From an uncultured Collinsella sp. (GTDB lineage: Bacteria > Actinomycetota > Coriobacteriia > Coriobacteriales > Coriobacteriaceae), in assembly GCA_900542155.1 (NCBI GenBank), contig UQMD01000014.1, positions 1 through 61,213 on the forward strand: a stretch of 61,213 bases of DNA. Direction: 5' to 3'. A program made the translations under genes and the position numbers. Positions within the stretch are counted from its first letter, which is position 1; each line of letters opens with the position of its first letter. Below, in pieces: positions 48,231-56,430 of the stretch. The notes under the pieces were generated by a model. It did no database searches and had not been told where the DNA came from. It was given only the letters and a program-made list of their open reading frames with translations.

Positions 48231-48962
48231 CTAATCGCTACGCTGGTGGTAAACCTTGTATTTAAACTGATCGGCACGAGCAACCGAGAGCGTATACTCC
48301 ACAACCTCGTTTGACTCGTTATACGTAGTCCTAACCAAATCGAGCACAGGCGAGCCCTCGACGATTTCCAAAAGGTGGGCATCGGTGGGACGGGCTATGC
48401 TCGCATAGAACTCCTCTTCGGCCACGCGAATTTTTTGCTTAAAGTCTTGCTCAATCACATCGTAAAGCGGCTTACGCTCCAGCAGCGGTCGCTTTAGGGA
48501 CAGAAATTGACGAACCGGTAGATAGCTACGTTCGACCATCATGGGCATGTTGTCGGCAGAACGAAGACGCTTGAGCTTAAAAATGCGATCACCGATACGT
48601 AATCCCATATGCTCGGCCAGATTCTTATCGGCCTCCATCTCGCAAAAATCGAGAATCGTGGTCTCGGGGTCACGACCCATCGCGCGCATCTGCTCGGTAA
48701 AGCTGTAGGACTGCATAAGATTGGTTGCCTTTGCCGAACGGTCGGTCACAAAGGTACCGCGACCGTGCTGCCGAACCACCAGTCCTAAACGCTCCAGTTC
48801 CTGCAGAGCCAGGCGTACCGTAGTGCGCGAGAGACCATAGCGCTCCGAAAGTTCGCGCTCGGAAGGAATCATGTCACCGGCGCGATATTCATGGTCAATC
48901 TTTTCGGTCAGAATATCGACCAGCTGATCGTACAGCGGTTGCTTACGCGCTCCGATCGCCAT
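48231..48962 (-). CDS. GntR/HutC family regulator
   Basis: The 243-residue protein has the winged helix at residues 10-78 (YRAGDMIPSERELSERYGLS...RTTVRLALQELERLGLV RQHGRGTFVT) and a UTRA ligand domain with the final EYTLSVARADQFKYKVYHQR, as in NagR/AgaR-type regulators. It should repress agaS-nagA and the PTS operon through the CTGGTAGTAACCAG sites and respond to a hexosamine phosphate. ATG 48962 follows GGGAGGATAGG. The ligand is inferred from its neighbours. Confidence 0.88.
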   Translation of the reverse strand: MAIGARKQPLYDQLVDILTEKIDHEYRAGDMIPSERELSERYGLSRTTVRLALQELERLGLVVRQHGRGTFVTDRSAKATNLMQSYSFTEQMRAMGRDPETTILDFCEMEADKNLAEHMGLRIGDRIFKLKRLRSADNMPMMVERSYLPVRQFLSLKRPLLERKPLYDVIEQDFKQKIRVAEEEFYASIARPTDAHLLEIVEGSPVLDLVRTTYNESNEVVEYTLSVARADQFKYKVYHQRSD

Positions 48963-49047
48963 CCTATCCTCCCTTTTGCTCGAATTCGGCTAACTACCTA
49001 GGGTGTTAAGCATTATCAGTCCGCAACACCCGAATCATTAAGAAAAC

Positions 49048-49082
49048 AAAAGCCGCGCGCTCTTTCGAGCACGCGGCTTTTA
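49048..49082 (-). terminator. Terminator of the mannose-family PTS operon
   Basis: AAAGCCGCGCGCTC and GAGCACGCGGCTTTT form a stem with a TTTC loop and T run on both strands; it lies 66 bases beyond the IID stop. Confidence 0.88.
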
Positions 49083-49147
49083 ACATACACATGGCTTAAG
49101 GGGTCGGGGCGTGAGCCGCGTAGGGACACACCCCTCAAGCTAGAGCC

Positions 49148-50230
49148 TTACCAGATGCTCGGCCAGAGACCAAGCGGGCCAGCGCCCAGGATGCCCAGGA
49201 CGAAGAGCAGGAGAATGCCCTTGGTCGGGGTCCAGCTGTGCTTAGCGAACATGTAGTAAAGCAGCAGCGTAAGCATAAGCGGGACGAGCTTCGGGACGAT
49301 GGTGTTGAGGGTGTCGGCAACGGAGAAGTTGACCGGATCCTCGGTGACGGTACCGTAGGTAACGGACGCCATGCCGTTGCCCAGATCGGTGACGCCGCAC
49401 TCGACAGCGTTGCCGTCGGCATCGGAAGCGGTAAGAGCGTTACCGTCGGCATCGGTCATGGCCATGGTGCCAGCCTCAGCGGTCTCGGTATCAATACCCT
49501 CCAGGCCGGTGAAGTTCTCGGCCTCCTCCTCGGAGACGACAACCGTGTGGGCAGCAATGCCGCGGGTGGTGCCGTTGGGGATCTGGAGGTTGATCTGGGT
49601 GCCACCCATGGTGACGACCAGGCAACCGACGACGAAGACGCCCATGATGGAAGCGGCACGCGTAAAGGCCTGCATGTTGGCGGTCAGAGCGTCAATAGCG
49701 CTGGTGCCAAGCTTGTAGGACCAGTTCATGAGCCAGAAGCGCAACGCGAACTGGACGACGTTGAAGATCACCAGGAAGATCAGCGGCGCAGCGGCGTTAC
49801 CGTTGATAGCCATGTTGGAGGTGATGCCGGCCGTGATAGGCACGAGCGTCAGCCAGAACAGGGCGTCACCGATACCACCGAGCGGGCCCATTGCGGCGAC
49901 GCGGACGGCGCGGATCGTGGGGATGTCAACCTTGTTCTGCTCGAGCGAAAGCACGATACCCATAACAAAGGTGACGAGGAACGGGTGAGTGTTGAAGAAC
50001 TCCAGGTTGTGGCTCATGGAAGCCGCGAGGTCGTTCTTGTTGGTGTGGATCTTCTCCAGACCGGGGATGATGGAGTAGAGCCAGCCAGCGGCCTGCATAC
50101 GCTCGTAGTTGAACGAGGCCTGCAGGAAGCAGGAGCGCCAAGCCATCTTGTTGAGGGTCTTCTGGTCGAGCTGCGGAGCAGGAGTGAGATCCTCGTAGTG
50201 CTCCGGGATCACATACTCATTAGATGCCAT
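49148..50230 (-). CDS. PTS mannose-family IID component with an added extracytoplasmic segment
   Basis: From ATG 50230 (GGAGGTGACTTCGAAG upstream) the 360-residue protein shows IID features: MAWRSCFLQASFNYERMQAAGW, MGIVLSLEQNK, AAMGPLGGIGDALFW and the C-terminal hydrophobic helix and LGLWPSIW. IID proteins are commonly about 270-300 residues; here roughly residues 212-302 form an extra acidic segment with an internal DADGNA duplication, placed between membrane parts near the C-terminus, probably outside the cell. With IIC it forms the transport channel. The gene overlaps IIC by 11 bases. Confidence 0.88.
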   Translation of the reverse strand: MASNEYVIPEHYEDLTPAPQLDQKTLNKMAWRSCFLQASFNYERMQAAGWLYSIIPGLEKIHTNKNDLAASMSHNLEFFNTHPFLVTFVMGIVLSLEQNKVDIPTIRAVRVAAMGPLGGIGDALFWLTLVPITAGITSNMAINGNAAAPLIFLVIFNVVQFALRFWLMNWSYKLGTSAIDALTANMQAFTRAASIMGVFVVGCLVVTMGGTQINLQIPNGTTRGIAAHTVVVSEEEAENFTGLEGIDTETAEAGTMAMTDADGNALTASDADGNAVECGVTDLGNGMASVTYGTVTEDPVNFSVADTLNTIVPKLVPLMLTLLLYYMFAKHSWTPTKGILLLFVLGILGAGPLGLWPSIW

Positions 50231-51020
50231 CTTCGAAGTCACCTCCGTCAGAAACAGCTGCACCCTTCAGCTCGGTCTGCTGCTGGAAGTCCCAGAAAGC
50301 AATGCCGAAGCCGATGAGAGCGAGGATGAGCAGAGCAGGGGTTGCCAGAGAATCGTTGGCAACGGTGATGAGCGCGAGGCCAAAGCCCATGAGGAAGAAG
50401 CCCCACATATCGCGGTTCATCATAACCTTGAGCAGGACGGCGAAGCCGACGAAGCGCATCATGCCGCCTGCAGCGGAGAGACCGGTCTGCAGCCAAGTCG
50501 GAATGGCAGCGGCGATGGTCGCACCGATGGTGGCGCCAGCGATGAAGAACAGGGTGACGACGACGGCGAAGATCAGGCCGAGCAGGGTCATGGCGAAGTA
50601 GTTCAGGCGCTCGATGCCCTTGGTGTCCGCGTTGTGAGCCATGTTATCGGCCGAGGACATAAGCGGGGACATAAGCGTGAAGACCAGGGTAACGCCAAGC
50701 TGGCCAAGCAGAGCGAACGGAATGGCGAGGCCGACTGCCGCGTTGGGCTCGAGCTTCGTAGCAATAGCGAGAATGGCTGCCATGATGCCGCCGATGACGG
50801 CGTTAGGCGGCTGAGCGCCTCCGATCGGCATGTTGCCGATCGTCATGAGCTGATAAGTACCACCCACGAGAAGACCGGTGTTGAGGTCGCCAAGGATAAG
50901 ACCGATGACGGCGCCGGTGACGATGGGCTGATAGAGAGACTCGAGGAAGTTGAACTGGTCGATTGCCGCGATGAACGTAACAACGAAGACCAGTGCGACC
51001 TGAATGATCGAGAATTCCAT
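50220..51020 (-). CDS. PTS mannose-family IIC component
   Basis: The 266-residue membrane protein carries family motifs: QFNFLESLYQPIVTGAVIGLILGDLNTGLLVGGTYQLMTIGNMPIGG, then PNAVIGGIMA and multiple helices to the C-terminus. It forms the sugar channel with IID. ATG 51020 follows GAAAGGAGGAGCAAG. It is the fourth gene of the operon IIA-yajC-IIB-IIC-IID. The substrate is likely an amino sugar or an amino-sugar disaccharide, judged by nagA, agaS and the GntR regulator. Confidence 0.9.
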   Translation of the reverse strand: MEFSIIQVALVFVVTFIAAIDQFNFLESLYQPIVTGAVIGLILGDLNTGLLVGGTYQLMTIGNMPIGGAQPPNAVIGGIMAAILAIATKLEPNAAVGLAIPFALLGQLGVTLVFTLMSPLMSSADNMAHNADTKGIERLNYFAMTLLGLIFAVVVTLFFIAGATIGATIAAAIPTWLQTGLSAAGGMMRFVGFAVLLKVMMNRDMWGFFLMGFGLALITVANDSLATPALLILALIGFGIAFWDFQQQTELKGAAVSDGGDFEDGI

Positions 51021-51109
51021 CTTGCTCCTCCTTTCAAAATGTATGTACGCACTTTTGGTTCACGTACAGAATGTCAGGGTTTCACTCCTGACAACGTGGA
51101 TCACGAGGA

Positions 51110-51592
51110 TTACGAGAAGAGCTTGCTCGTATCCTCAACAGGCGTGCTCGGAACGCGCCTGATCTCCAACTCCACCCCCAATTCCTGCAGCTCTTTAAAC
51201 GCAGCGACATCCTCGTCGTTAACTGCGACGGAGGTGGCGACTTGGCGCTTTCCTTCCGACATGTGCATGTTGCCGATGTTTACCTTCTTTATAGGCACAC
51301 CGCCCTTGACGAGCGTAAGCACGTCTTCCGGTGTTTCGGCCACGATGAAGATCTTCTGGCGCGGGCTCGCCTTGCCAATGACGTCGATGGTCTTCTGCAG
51401 GGAGAAGAAACGCGTAGCGACGCCGGCGGGAGCGGCCATCTTCATGAGGTTCTGACGCATGGTGTTGGTCGACACATCGTCGTTGGCGACGAGGATGAGG
51501 TTGGAGCCCAGGGTGGAGTTCCACTGGGTCGCGACCTGACCATGAACCAGTCGGTTATCGATGCGGGTAAGAAGAATGTTGGGTTCTGCCAT
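51110..51592 (-). CDS. PTS mannose-family IIB component
   Basis: The 160-residue protein has the phosphohistidine motif RIDNRLVHGQV (His17) and the family core LILVANDDVS, RFFSLQKTIDVI, LVKGGVPIKKVNIGNMH. It takes phosphate from the IIA encoded upstream and donates it to the incoming sugar. ATG 51592 follows GAAAGGAAGCTGATCAAC. The orphan IIB at 41311 is its paralogue without the histidine. Confidence 0.92.
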   Translation of the reverse strand: MAEPNILLTRIDNRLVHGQVATQWNSTLGSNLILVANDDVSTNTMRQNLMKMAAPAGVATRFFSLQKTIDVIGKASPRQKIFIVAETPEDVLTLVKGGVPIKKVNIGNMHMSEGKRQVATSVAVNDEDVAAFKELQELGVELEIRRVPSTPVEDTSKLFS

Positions 51593-51628
51593 GTTGATCA
51601 GCTTCCTTTCGTTGATTGCTGACGACAG

Positions 51629-51910
51629 TTACTTAATCTCCTGAATCGCGTAACGCGAAACATCTACGACGGCACCGGATCGGACTTTGATCTGGACCTT
51701 TTCGCCTTCGATGCCTTTGACGGTTCCGTAGATACCGCCGGCGAAAAGAACCTCCTGACCCGGCTTGAGCTCCGTGTGCAGCTCCTTGAAGTACTTCTGC
51801 TTCTTCTTCATGTTGATTTGCGACCAGATGGTATAAATCAAGCCCATGATGACAAGCAGGCCCAAAAGAGCGACCGAGGAACTCAGAACACTGGCTCCGA
51901 AATCGGCCAT
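51629..51910 (-). CDS. YajC-like small membrane protein in PTS operon
   Basis: The 93-residue protein has one N-terminal membrane helix (about residues 9-30) followed by the YajC core (QKYFKELHTELKPGQEVLFAGGIYGTVKGIEGEKVQIKVRSGAVVDVSRYAI, here shown in part). YajC proteins bind the Sec translocase. A YajC-like gene inside mannose-family PTS operons for glycosaminoglycan-type sugars is known from streptococci. Its start overlaps the IIA stop (TAATG), so it is coupled to IIA. Its role in sugar uptake is unclear. Confidence 0.85.
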   Translation of the reverse strand: MADFGASVLSSSVALLGLLVIMGLIYTIWSQINMKKKQKYFKELHTELKPGQEVLFAGGIYGTVKGIEGEKVQIKVRSGAVVDVSRYAIQEIK

Positions 51911-52353
51911 TAGATGCCGTCCTCGTCGCCGAAGATATCCTCTTCCTCGGCACCAGCGACGGAAGCGACCGTCTGGGCGGTGATGCCCGTCTGGCCAACG
52001 GTCACGGCCTGCTCGCCAAGCTCGGCGAGCGTGGCGTTGCCGCGGAGGAACAGAAGCTCAATAACCATGGGAAGGTTAGTTCCAGTCAGAATCTCGACGT
52101 TGTCGACATCCTGGGCAATCATCATTGCCTGGTTGAACGGGGTACCACCAAGCAGGTCGGTAAAGACGAGCACGCCATCGCACTCCTCGCGCATGGCGGT
52201 AATAGCGGCGCGGAGATCCTCACCGTAGGAAGCAGCCTGGTCGCCCTCAAAAGGAACGACGGTAAAAGCGGGCTGGTCGCCAGCGACCATAGCGATAGCG
52301 CTTGCGAGGCCGGGTGCGAACTGTCCATGACCGGTAAGAATAAAGCCAACCAT
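51910..52353 (-). CDS. PTS mannose-family IIA component
   Basis: The 147-residue protein shows FILTGHGQFAPGLASAI with the phosphorylated histidine and LVFTDLLGGTPFNQAMM, TGTNLPMVIELL, the IIA(Man) core. A C-terminal acidic tail (EEEDIFGDEDGI) is added. It receives phosphate from HPr and passes it to IIB. ATG 52353 follows GGAAGGGAAATTTGA. It heads the operon; its upstream region holds GntR-type and CCGTTCACGG-type sites. Confidence 0.9.
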   Translation of the reverse strand: MVGFILTGHGQFAPGLASAIAMVAGDQPAFTVVPFEGDQAASYGEDLRAAITAMREECDGVLVFTDLLGGTPFNQAMMIAQDVDNVEILTGTNLPMVIELLFLRGNATLAELGEQAVTVGQTGITAQTVASVAGAEEEDIFGDEDGI

Positions 52354-52908
52354 TCAAATTTCCCTTCCGAAGGTGTGTACGATACGAGTCCGATGTTTTC
52401 GGAAGCCAGCGGGCAGGTGCCCTTAAAGCTTCTTGGAAAGCGTTCTTTAAGACCAGTGGTCTCTCAACTGGTAGTAACCACGTGACGTGTTGTTGTCACT
52501 ATATCACCACAGAAGAGGTCGCTTTCGCTGATTCACACAGTAAAACGTTTTTGCGCCGTTCACGGCGAAAAATCGACCGTTTACCGCTCGTTAACACTTC
52601 TACCTGCGGTTTTGTAATCGTTTTGAAATGCCTTGGCCAAAGATCGGAACTTTTTTCGTGTCTAAACAACGCAGGGTGGCTAAAAATGGCGTGTAGAAAA
52701 AATGCAGGTCATTGTGAAGATTTGTGAATTGGTCTTTTTGACTTAATACCAGTTAGAACCAGTTTCGATATTATCGGTGAACGGTAGTTTTTGACCGTTC
52801 ACCGGTTATTTGCAATCGTTTACGGCCGTTTTCCAGGATGAATTGAGGATACCCGATGAAGCACTTGCACGGGCGCAAGTCCTATCCTAGTGGTTTCGGT
52901 AACAAAAT
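52354..52908. promoter_or_regulatory. Regulatory spacer of the amino-sugar PTS operon
   Basis: CTGGTAGTAACCAC (52468-52481) matches the operator before agaS, and ACCAGTTAGAACCAGTTT near 52749 repeats its half site. CCGTTCACGG lies at 52556-52565, with close variants at 52577-52586 (CCGTTTACCG), 52775-52784 (CGGTGAACGG), 52795-52805 (CCGTTCACCGG) and 52816-52825 (TCGTTTACGG). TTCTACCTGCGGTTTTG is at about 52599. The region is AT-rich and has no supported gene, although it exceeds 500 bp. Confidence 0.65.
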
Positions 52909-52939
52909 GCCCGCTAGAACGTTGTCGTTCTAGCGGGCT
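52909..52939 (-). terminator. Terminator of the SurA-like gene
   Basis: GCCCGCTAGAAC and GTTCTAGCGGGC form a perfect 12-bp stem with loop GTTGTC. On the minus strand the sequence continues ATTTTG. Confidence 0.85.
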
Positions 52940-52981
52940 TAATCAGGTAGATCGGTTAGCGCGCAGTAGTGCAGACAGATC

Positions 52982-54064
52982 TTACGCAAACAGGCCGTAG
53001 ATGCTGATGTTGGCCTTGGCGTACAGGCCGTTGGCATACTCGGTCCACTTGGAGCTAGCGCTTGAGGCCTGCGAGGAATACTGTTGGTAGGCGGTGTAGT
53101 AGGCGGTCATGGCCTGCTTATAGGTGGCGCTATCGGCGGTAAAGGCATCGTCGGCGAAGGCCTTAGCATAGGTGCTGTCGGCGTCCTTCCAGGTGCCCTT
53201 CGAGCTATCCCACTCGTCGCCGGCAAGGTTGATGATGTAGTCAGCGTAATCCTTGCTCGCGGTGTCCTCGTTGCCGTCAGAAGGCTCGGTCGGAGCGGTC
53301 GGCATGCTCGCGGAAGCATCGCCCACCTTCTTCTTGTAGAGCTTCTGCAGCGTCGCGGACTGACGGACGATCTGCTTGGCCTGGTCCTTGGACACGCCAT
53401 ACTGCTTGGCCATGGTGTCGTAGTCCGAGGTGCCGATAGAATCCTCGGCGTACTTCTTCATCTCCTTAGAGGAGACGGTAATGCCCTCGTCCTCAGCAGC
53501 ATCGAGCAGAATCTTGTTGCGCACGTAAGACAGGATGACGTCGGCAGAGGGGGCGGTGTAGTTGCCGTTGCTATCCTTGACGGTATCGAGGCTGTACTGG
53601 CTCTCGATGGCCTCGCGCGCGGTGATATCGCTCTTCTTGCCGTTGTAGCTATAGCTTGCCACGGTCGAATCGAGCTGGTCCTCGGTCAGGGTCGACGAAC
53701 CGACACCCTTGCCGCCAAAGCCGCCATTGCCAATAAAGAAGCCGACCACCGCAGCGATCACGATAGCGACCACAAAGGCGGCAATCATCGTCTTCTTGTG
53801 CTTGGATGCATGGTCGTCCGCGTCGGAGTCGTCCTCGTCTTGCTCCTCGGGCATGAGGTTCTCGTCGGCGGCGTCCGCGGCGATCTTTGCCTCCAGGCGA
53901 GCGTCCTCCTCCTCGGCGGTCGTGCCGGCGGCAATGTGCTCGGCAGACGTGCCGGCGACCAGGTCGATCTTCTCGTCCTCATCACCGTCGGGGCCTTCGC
54001 CGCGCTCGATGATCTGGATGCCGTCGATCTCGTCCTTCTCGTCCTTCTTTTGAATCAAACCCAT
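52982..54064 (-). CDS. Membrane-anchored SurA-like chaperone domain protein
   Basis: The 360-residue protein has an acidic cytoplasmic N-terminus (about 1-90, rich in Asp/Glu), one membrane helix (about 92-115, KTMIAAFVVAIVIAAVVGFF), then an extracytoplasmic domain resembling the SurA N-terminal helical chaperone fold (TAREAIESQYSL, YVRNKILLDAAEDEGITVS, MKKYAEDS, QAKQIVRQSATLQKLYKKKV). No PpiC prolyl isomerase domain is seen. It probably assists folding of exported proteins. ATG 54064 follows CAAGGAGTAACCGAT. The assignment rests on pattern, not alignment. Confidence 0.65.
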   Translation of the reverse strand: MGLIQKKDEKDEIDGIQIIERGEGPDGDEDEKIDLVAGTSAEHIAAGTTAEEEDARLEAKIAADAADENLMPEEQDEDDSDADDHASKHKKTMIAAFVVAIVIAAVVGFFIGNGGFGGKGVGSSTLTEDQLDSTVASYSYNGKKSDITAREAIESQYSLDTVKDSNGNYTAPSADVILSYVRNKILLDAAEDEGITVSSKEMKKYAEDSIGTSDYDTMAKQYGVSKDQAKQIVRQSATLQKLYKKKVGDASASMPTAPTEPSDGNEDTASKDYADYIINLAGDEWDSSKGTWKDADSTYAKAFADDAFTADSATYKQAMTAYYTAYQQYSSQASSASSKWTEYANGLYAKANISIYGLFA

Positions 54065-54102
54065 ATCGGTTACTCCTTGTTAGGAAACATAGTCCGCAAT
54101 AG

Positions 54103-54131
54103 AATACGCCCGACAGAGCGCCGGGCGTATT
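54103..54131 (-). terminator. Hairpin after isocitrate dehydrogenase
   Basis: AATACGCCCG pairs with CGGGCGTATT around ACAGAGCGC. It lies about 60 bases past the dehydrogenase stop; the T run on the minus strand is weak. Confidence 0.6.
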
Positions 54132-54190
54132 GATTCTCAGGTTATACGCAAACACTTAAGTACTATTTAGGCGTTTGCAGTCTGCATGCC

Positions 54191-55276
54191 TTAGGCCAGG
54201 TGCGCGATAACGGCATCGGCAAAGGCCTGCGTGCCCACAGCGCCCTCAACGGAGCCAGTCTGGGCACGACGCACGTCACCGGTAACCTGTTCGCCCTCGT
54301 CGAGCGTGGCAGAGACGGCGGCGCGAATGCGGTTGGCCGCGTCGTTCTCACCCAGGTGATCGAGCATCATCGCAGCAGAGAGGATCTCGGCCGTGGGGTT
54401 GGCAATATCCTGCCCCGCGATATCAGGCGCAGAGCCGTGCGTCGCCTCAAAGATGGCGCAGTCGGCACCGATGTTGGAGCCGGGGGCCATACCCAGGCCG
54501 CCCACCAGGCCGGCGCACAGGTCGCTCACGATGTCGCCGTACAGGTTTGGCAGCACCAGGACATCGAAGTCGTTGGGGTTCTGGACCAGGCCCATGCAGG
54601 TGGCGTCGACGATCTTGTCGTTGAACTCGATATCGGGATAGCCCGCCGCCACCTCGCGCGCAACGCGCAGGAACAGGCCGTCGGTCGCCTTCATGATGTT
54701 GGCCTTGTGCACGGCCGTCACCTTTTTGCGGCCGCAACGGCGGGCGTACTCAAAGGCGTACTCCACAATGCGGCGGCTCTTGGCGATGGAGATGGGCTTG
54801 ATCGAGATGGCGGAATCCGCGGCGAAGGTCTTCTGGCCCGAGCACTCGACGAGCTGCGAAAGCTCCTCGACCTCGGCAGCACCCTCATCGAATTCGATAC
54901 CGGCGTAGAGGTCCTCGGTGTTCTCGCGCACGATGACCAGGTCAACGTCGCGGAAGCGCGAGCCGTCGCCCGGCTGCGACAGGCAGGGGCGCACGCAGGC
55001 GTACAGATCGAAGTGCTTACGCAGAGCAACATTGACGCTGCGGAAACCCGTGCCGACCGGCGTGGTGATGGGCCCCTTGATGGCGACCTTAGTCTCGGCA
55101 ACCGCATCGAGCACATGTTGGGGCAGCGGCGTGCCAAACTCGTCCATGACGCCGGCGCCGGCCTCCTGGACGTTCCAGTTGATCTGGACACCGGTGGCCT
55201 CGACCACGCGGCGCATGGCCTGCGTAATCTCGGGACCGATACCGTCACCGGGAATCAGGACTACATCGTGCGCCAT
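54191..55276 (-). CDS. icd: NAD-dependent isocitrate/isopropylmalate-family dehydrogenase
   Basis: This 361-residue beta-decarboxylating dehydrogenase has LIPGDGIGPEIT, the substrate arginines in SVNVALRKHFDLYACVRP, VIVRENTEDLYAGIE, the catalytic KANIMKATDGLF region, NDKIVDATCMGLVQNPNDFDVLVLPNLYGDIVSDL and the NAD-site GSAPDIAGQDIANP. The serine and asparagine in the helix before RKHF and RENTEDLYAG favour isocitrate dehydrogenase of the NAD type; isopropylmalate dehydrogenase is less likely. ATG 55276 follows GAGGAGTAACAGATT. The HEAT-like protein gene is 6 bp upstream, in one operon. Confidence 0.88.
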   Translation of the reverse strand: MAHDVVLIPGDGIGPEITQAMRRVVEATGVQINWNVQEAGAGVMDEFGTPLPQHVLDAVAETKVAIKGPITTPVGTGFRSVNVALRKHFDLYACVRPCLSQPGDGSRFRDVDLVIVRENTEDLYAGIEFDEGAAEVEELSQLVECSGQKTFAADSAISIKPISIAKSRRIVEYAFEYARRCGRKKVTAVHKANIMKATDGLFLRVAREVAAGYPDIEFNDKIVDATCMGLVQNPNDFDVLVLPNLYGDIVSDLCAGLVGGLGMAPGSNIGADCAIFEATHGSAPDIAGQDIANPTAEILSAAMMLDHLGENDAANRIRAAVSATLDEGEQVTGDVRRAQTGSVEGAVGTQAFADAVIAHLA

Positions 55277-55282
55277 AATCTG

Positions 55283-55981
55283 TTACTCCTCGTCTTCGGC
55301 GTCGTCAGATTTTTTAACGCTAGCACGCTTCTTCTTTTTGGAGAGATCCAGGCCAAAACGTTTAACAAGCATTTCGCAAATCTCGCTCGAGCGAGCCTTG
55401 AGATAGCTGCCCTTGCCGTTCTCGGCATCGAACTTAAGACGCAACGCAAGCTTCTCTGCGACCTCGGCGTCGATCTCGCCCTGGCCAAACTCGTACAGGC
55501 AACCGAGCATGTCGCGATACTCAAGGTCGCCGTGGTAGCACTGAATGGCCTCGTCCAGGATGGGCCAAGCCTCGCGCGAACGCTCAACGCTCGTGGCGCC
55601 CCACACGCACAGCAGGCGGAAGGCGGCATAGCGCAGCGTGGAGGAAATCTCGTCGAACAGCGCGGTCTCGGCGCCCTCAAAGGCATCGCCCATCTGCTCG
55701 GGGCAGGTGGTGGCGAGCGCCGCCAGGGCATCGAGAGCCTCCCAGCGGGTCTGAGCCTCGGGGCGGTCGAGTGCCTCGATCAGCGCGGGCACGCAGGGCA
55801 CGACGCGTTGCGGGTCGCGCTCGGCCAGCAGATGCAGCACGCGGGCGGCAAACTGGCGGATGCGGCGTGTGGGGCAGCCGAGCTCCTGGACCAGGCGGTC
55901 GACGGCGTTCTCGTTCTCCTCTGCCAGCTGAAGCTGTGCCAGCTCCTCGTCGGTGAGCTGTTCGTCTTTGTTTTCTGCCAT
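55283..55981 (-). CDS. HEAT-repeat-like protein of unknown function
   Basis: The 232-residue protein is helical with HEAT-like units (RRIRQFAARVLHLLAERDPQRVVPCVPALIEAL, then TRWEALDALAALATTCPEQM) and a basic then acidic tail (SKKKKRASVKKSDDAEDEE). Such scaffolds bind other proteins; the partner is unknown. ATG 55981 follows AAGAAGAGGTAACT. It lies 15 bp after the small membrane protein gene and 6 bp before isocitrate dehydrogenase. I recognise no named family. Confidence 0.7.
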   Translation of the reverse strand: MAENKDEQLTDEELAQLQLAEENENAVDRLVQELGCPTRRIRQFAARVLHLLAERDPQRVVPCVPALIEALDRPEAQTRWEALDALAALATTCPEQMGDAFEGAETALFDEISSTLRYAAFRLLCVWGATSVERSREAWPILDEAIQCYHGDLEYRDMLGCLYEFGQGEIDAEVAEKLALRLKFDAENGKGSYLKARSSEICEMLVKRFGLDLSKKKKRASVKKSDDAEDEE

Positions 55982-55996
55982 AGTTACCTCTTCTTA

Positions 55997-56425
55997 CTAT
56001 TTCTTAGCGTGCTTGCCAGCACCCTTGCTGTCATCGGTGACCGAGATGAGCTGTCGGTCTGCCGCACCATTGTGACGCGCGCGGCGGCGCTCCTCGGCGT
56101 CGCCCGCATCGGCGGCGGCGCGATGGGCCTTGTTGACATTAAAGACCTCGTCGTGCTTGCGCCACGGGCCAACGGACTCGCCAAAGCTCATCTTAAGACC
56201 GGCGATAAAGCCGCCGAGCCAGCCGATCGGCGCAAACTGCACCAGCGGGAACAGCGAGAACACCCAGGTCAGCAGGACGACTGCCGCCGCGCCTGCAAAG
56301 TTGGCAATCCAGTAGTCGCGCTTGGTGATGACGAGCTTTTCGCAAGCCCACTGGCCGCACAAAAAGCCGATGTAGATCGCAAAGAGAAAGAGCACCAGCG
56401 CAAGCACCACGAACGTCCAGCTCAT
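55997..56425 (-). CDS. Small membrane protein of unknown function
   Basis: The 142-residue product from ATG 56425 (GGGGAGTAGCGCCC upstream) has two hydrophobic segments (about 4-24, and 45-90 which may count as two), then a polar basic C-terminus (GDAEERRRARHNGAADRQL). I recognise no family. Its gene starts 5 bp after the preceding dehydrogenase gene ends, so it is part of that minus-strand operon. Confidence 0.7.
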   Translation of the reverse strand: MSWTFVVLALVLFLFAIYIGFLCGQWACEKLVITKRDYWIANFAGAAAVVLLTWVFSLFPLVQFAPIGWLGGFIAGLKMSFGESVGPWRKHDEVFNVNKAHRAAADAGDAEERRRARHNGAADRQLISVTDDSKGAGKHAKK

Positions 56426-56430
56426 GGGCG

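Noticed and set aside
52482..52727. 81-codon plus-strand frame in the PTS regulatory spacer
   Set aside because: It overlaps operator sites, has no ribosome site and an unusual composition; it is more likely regulatory DNA.
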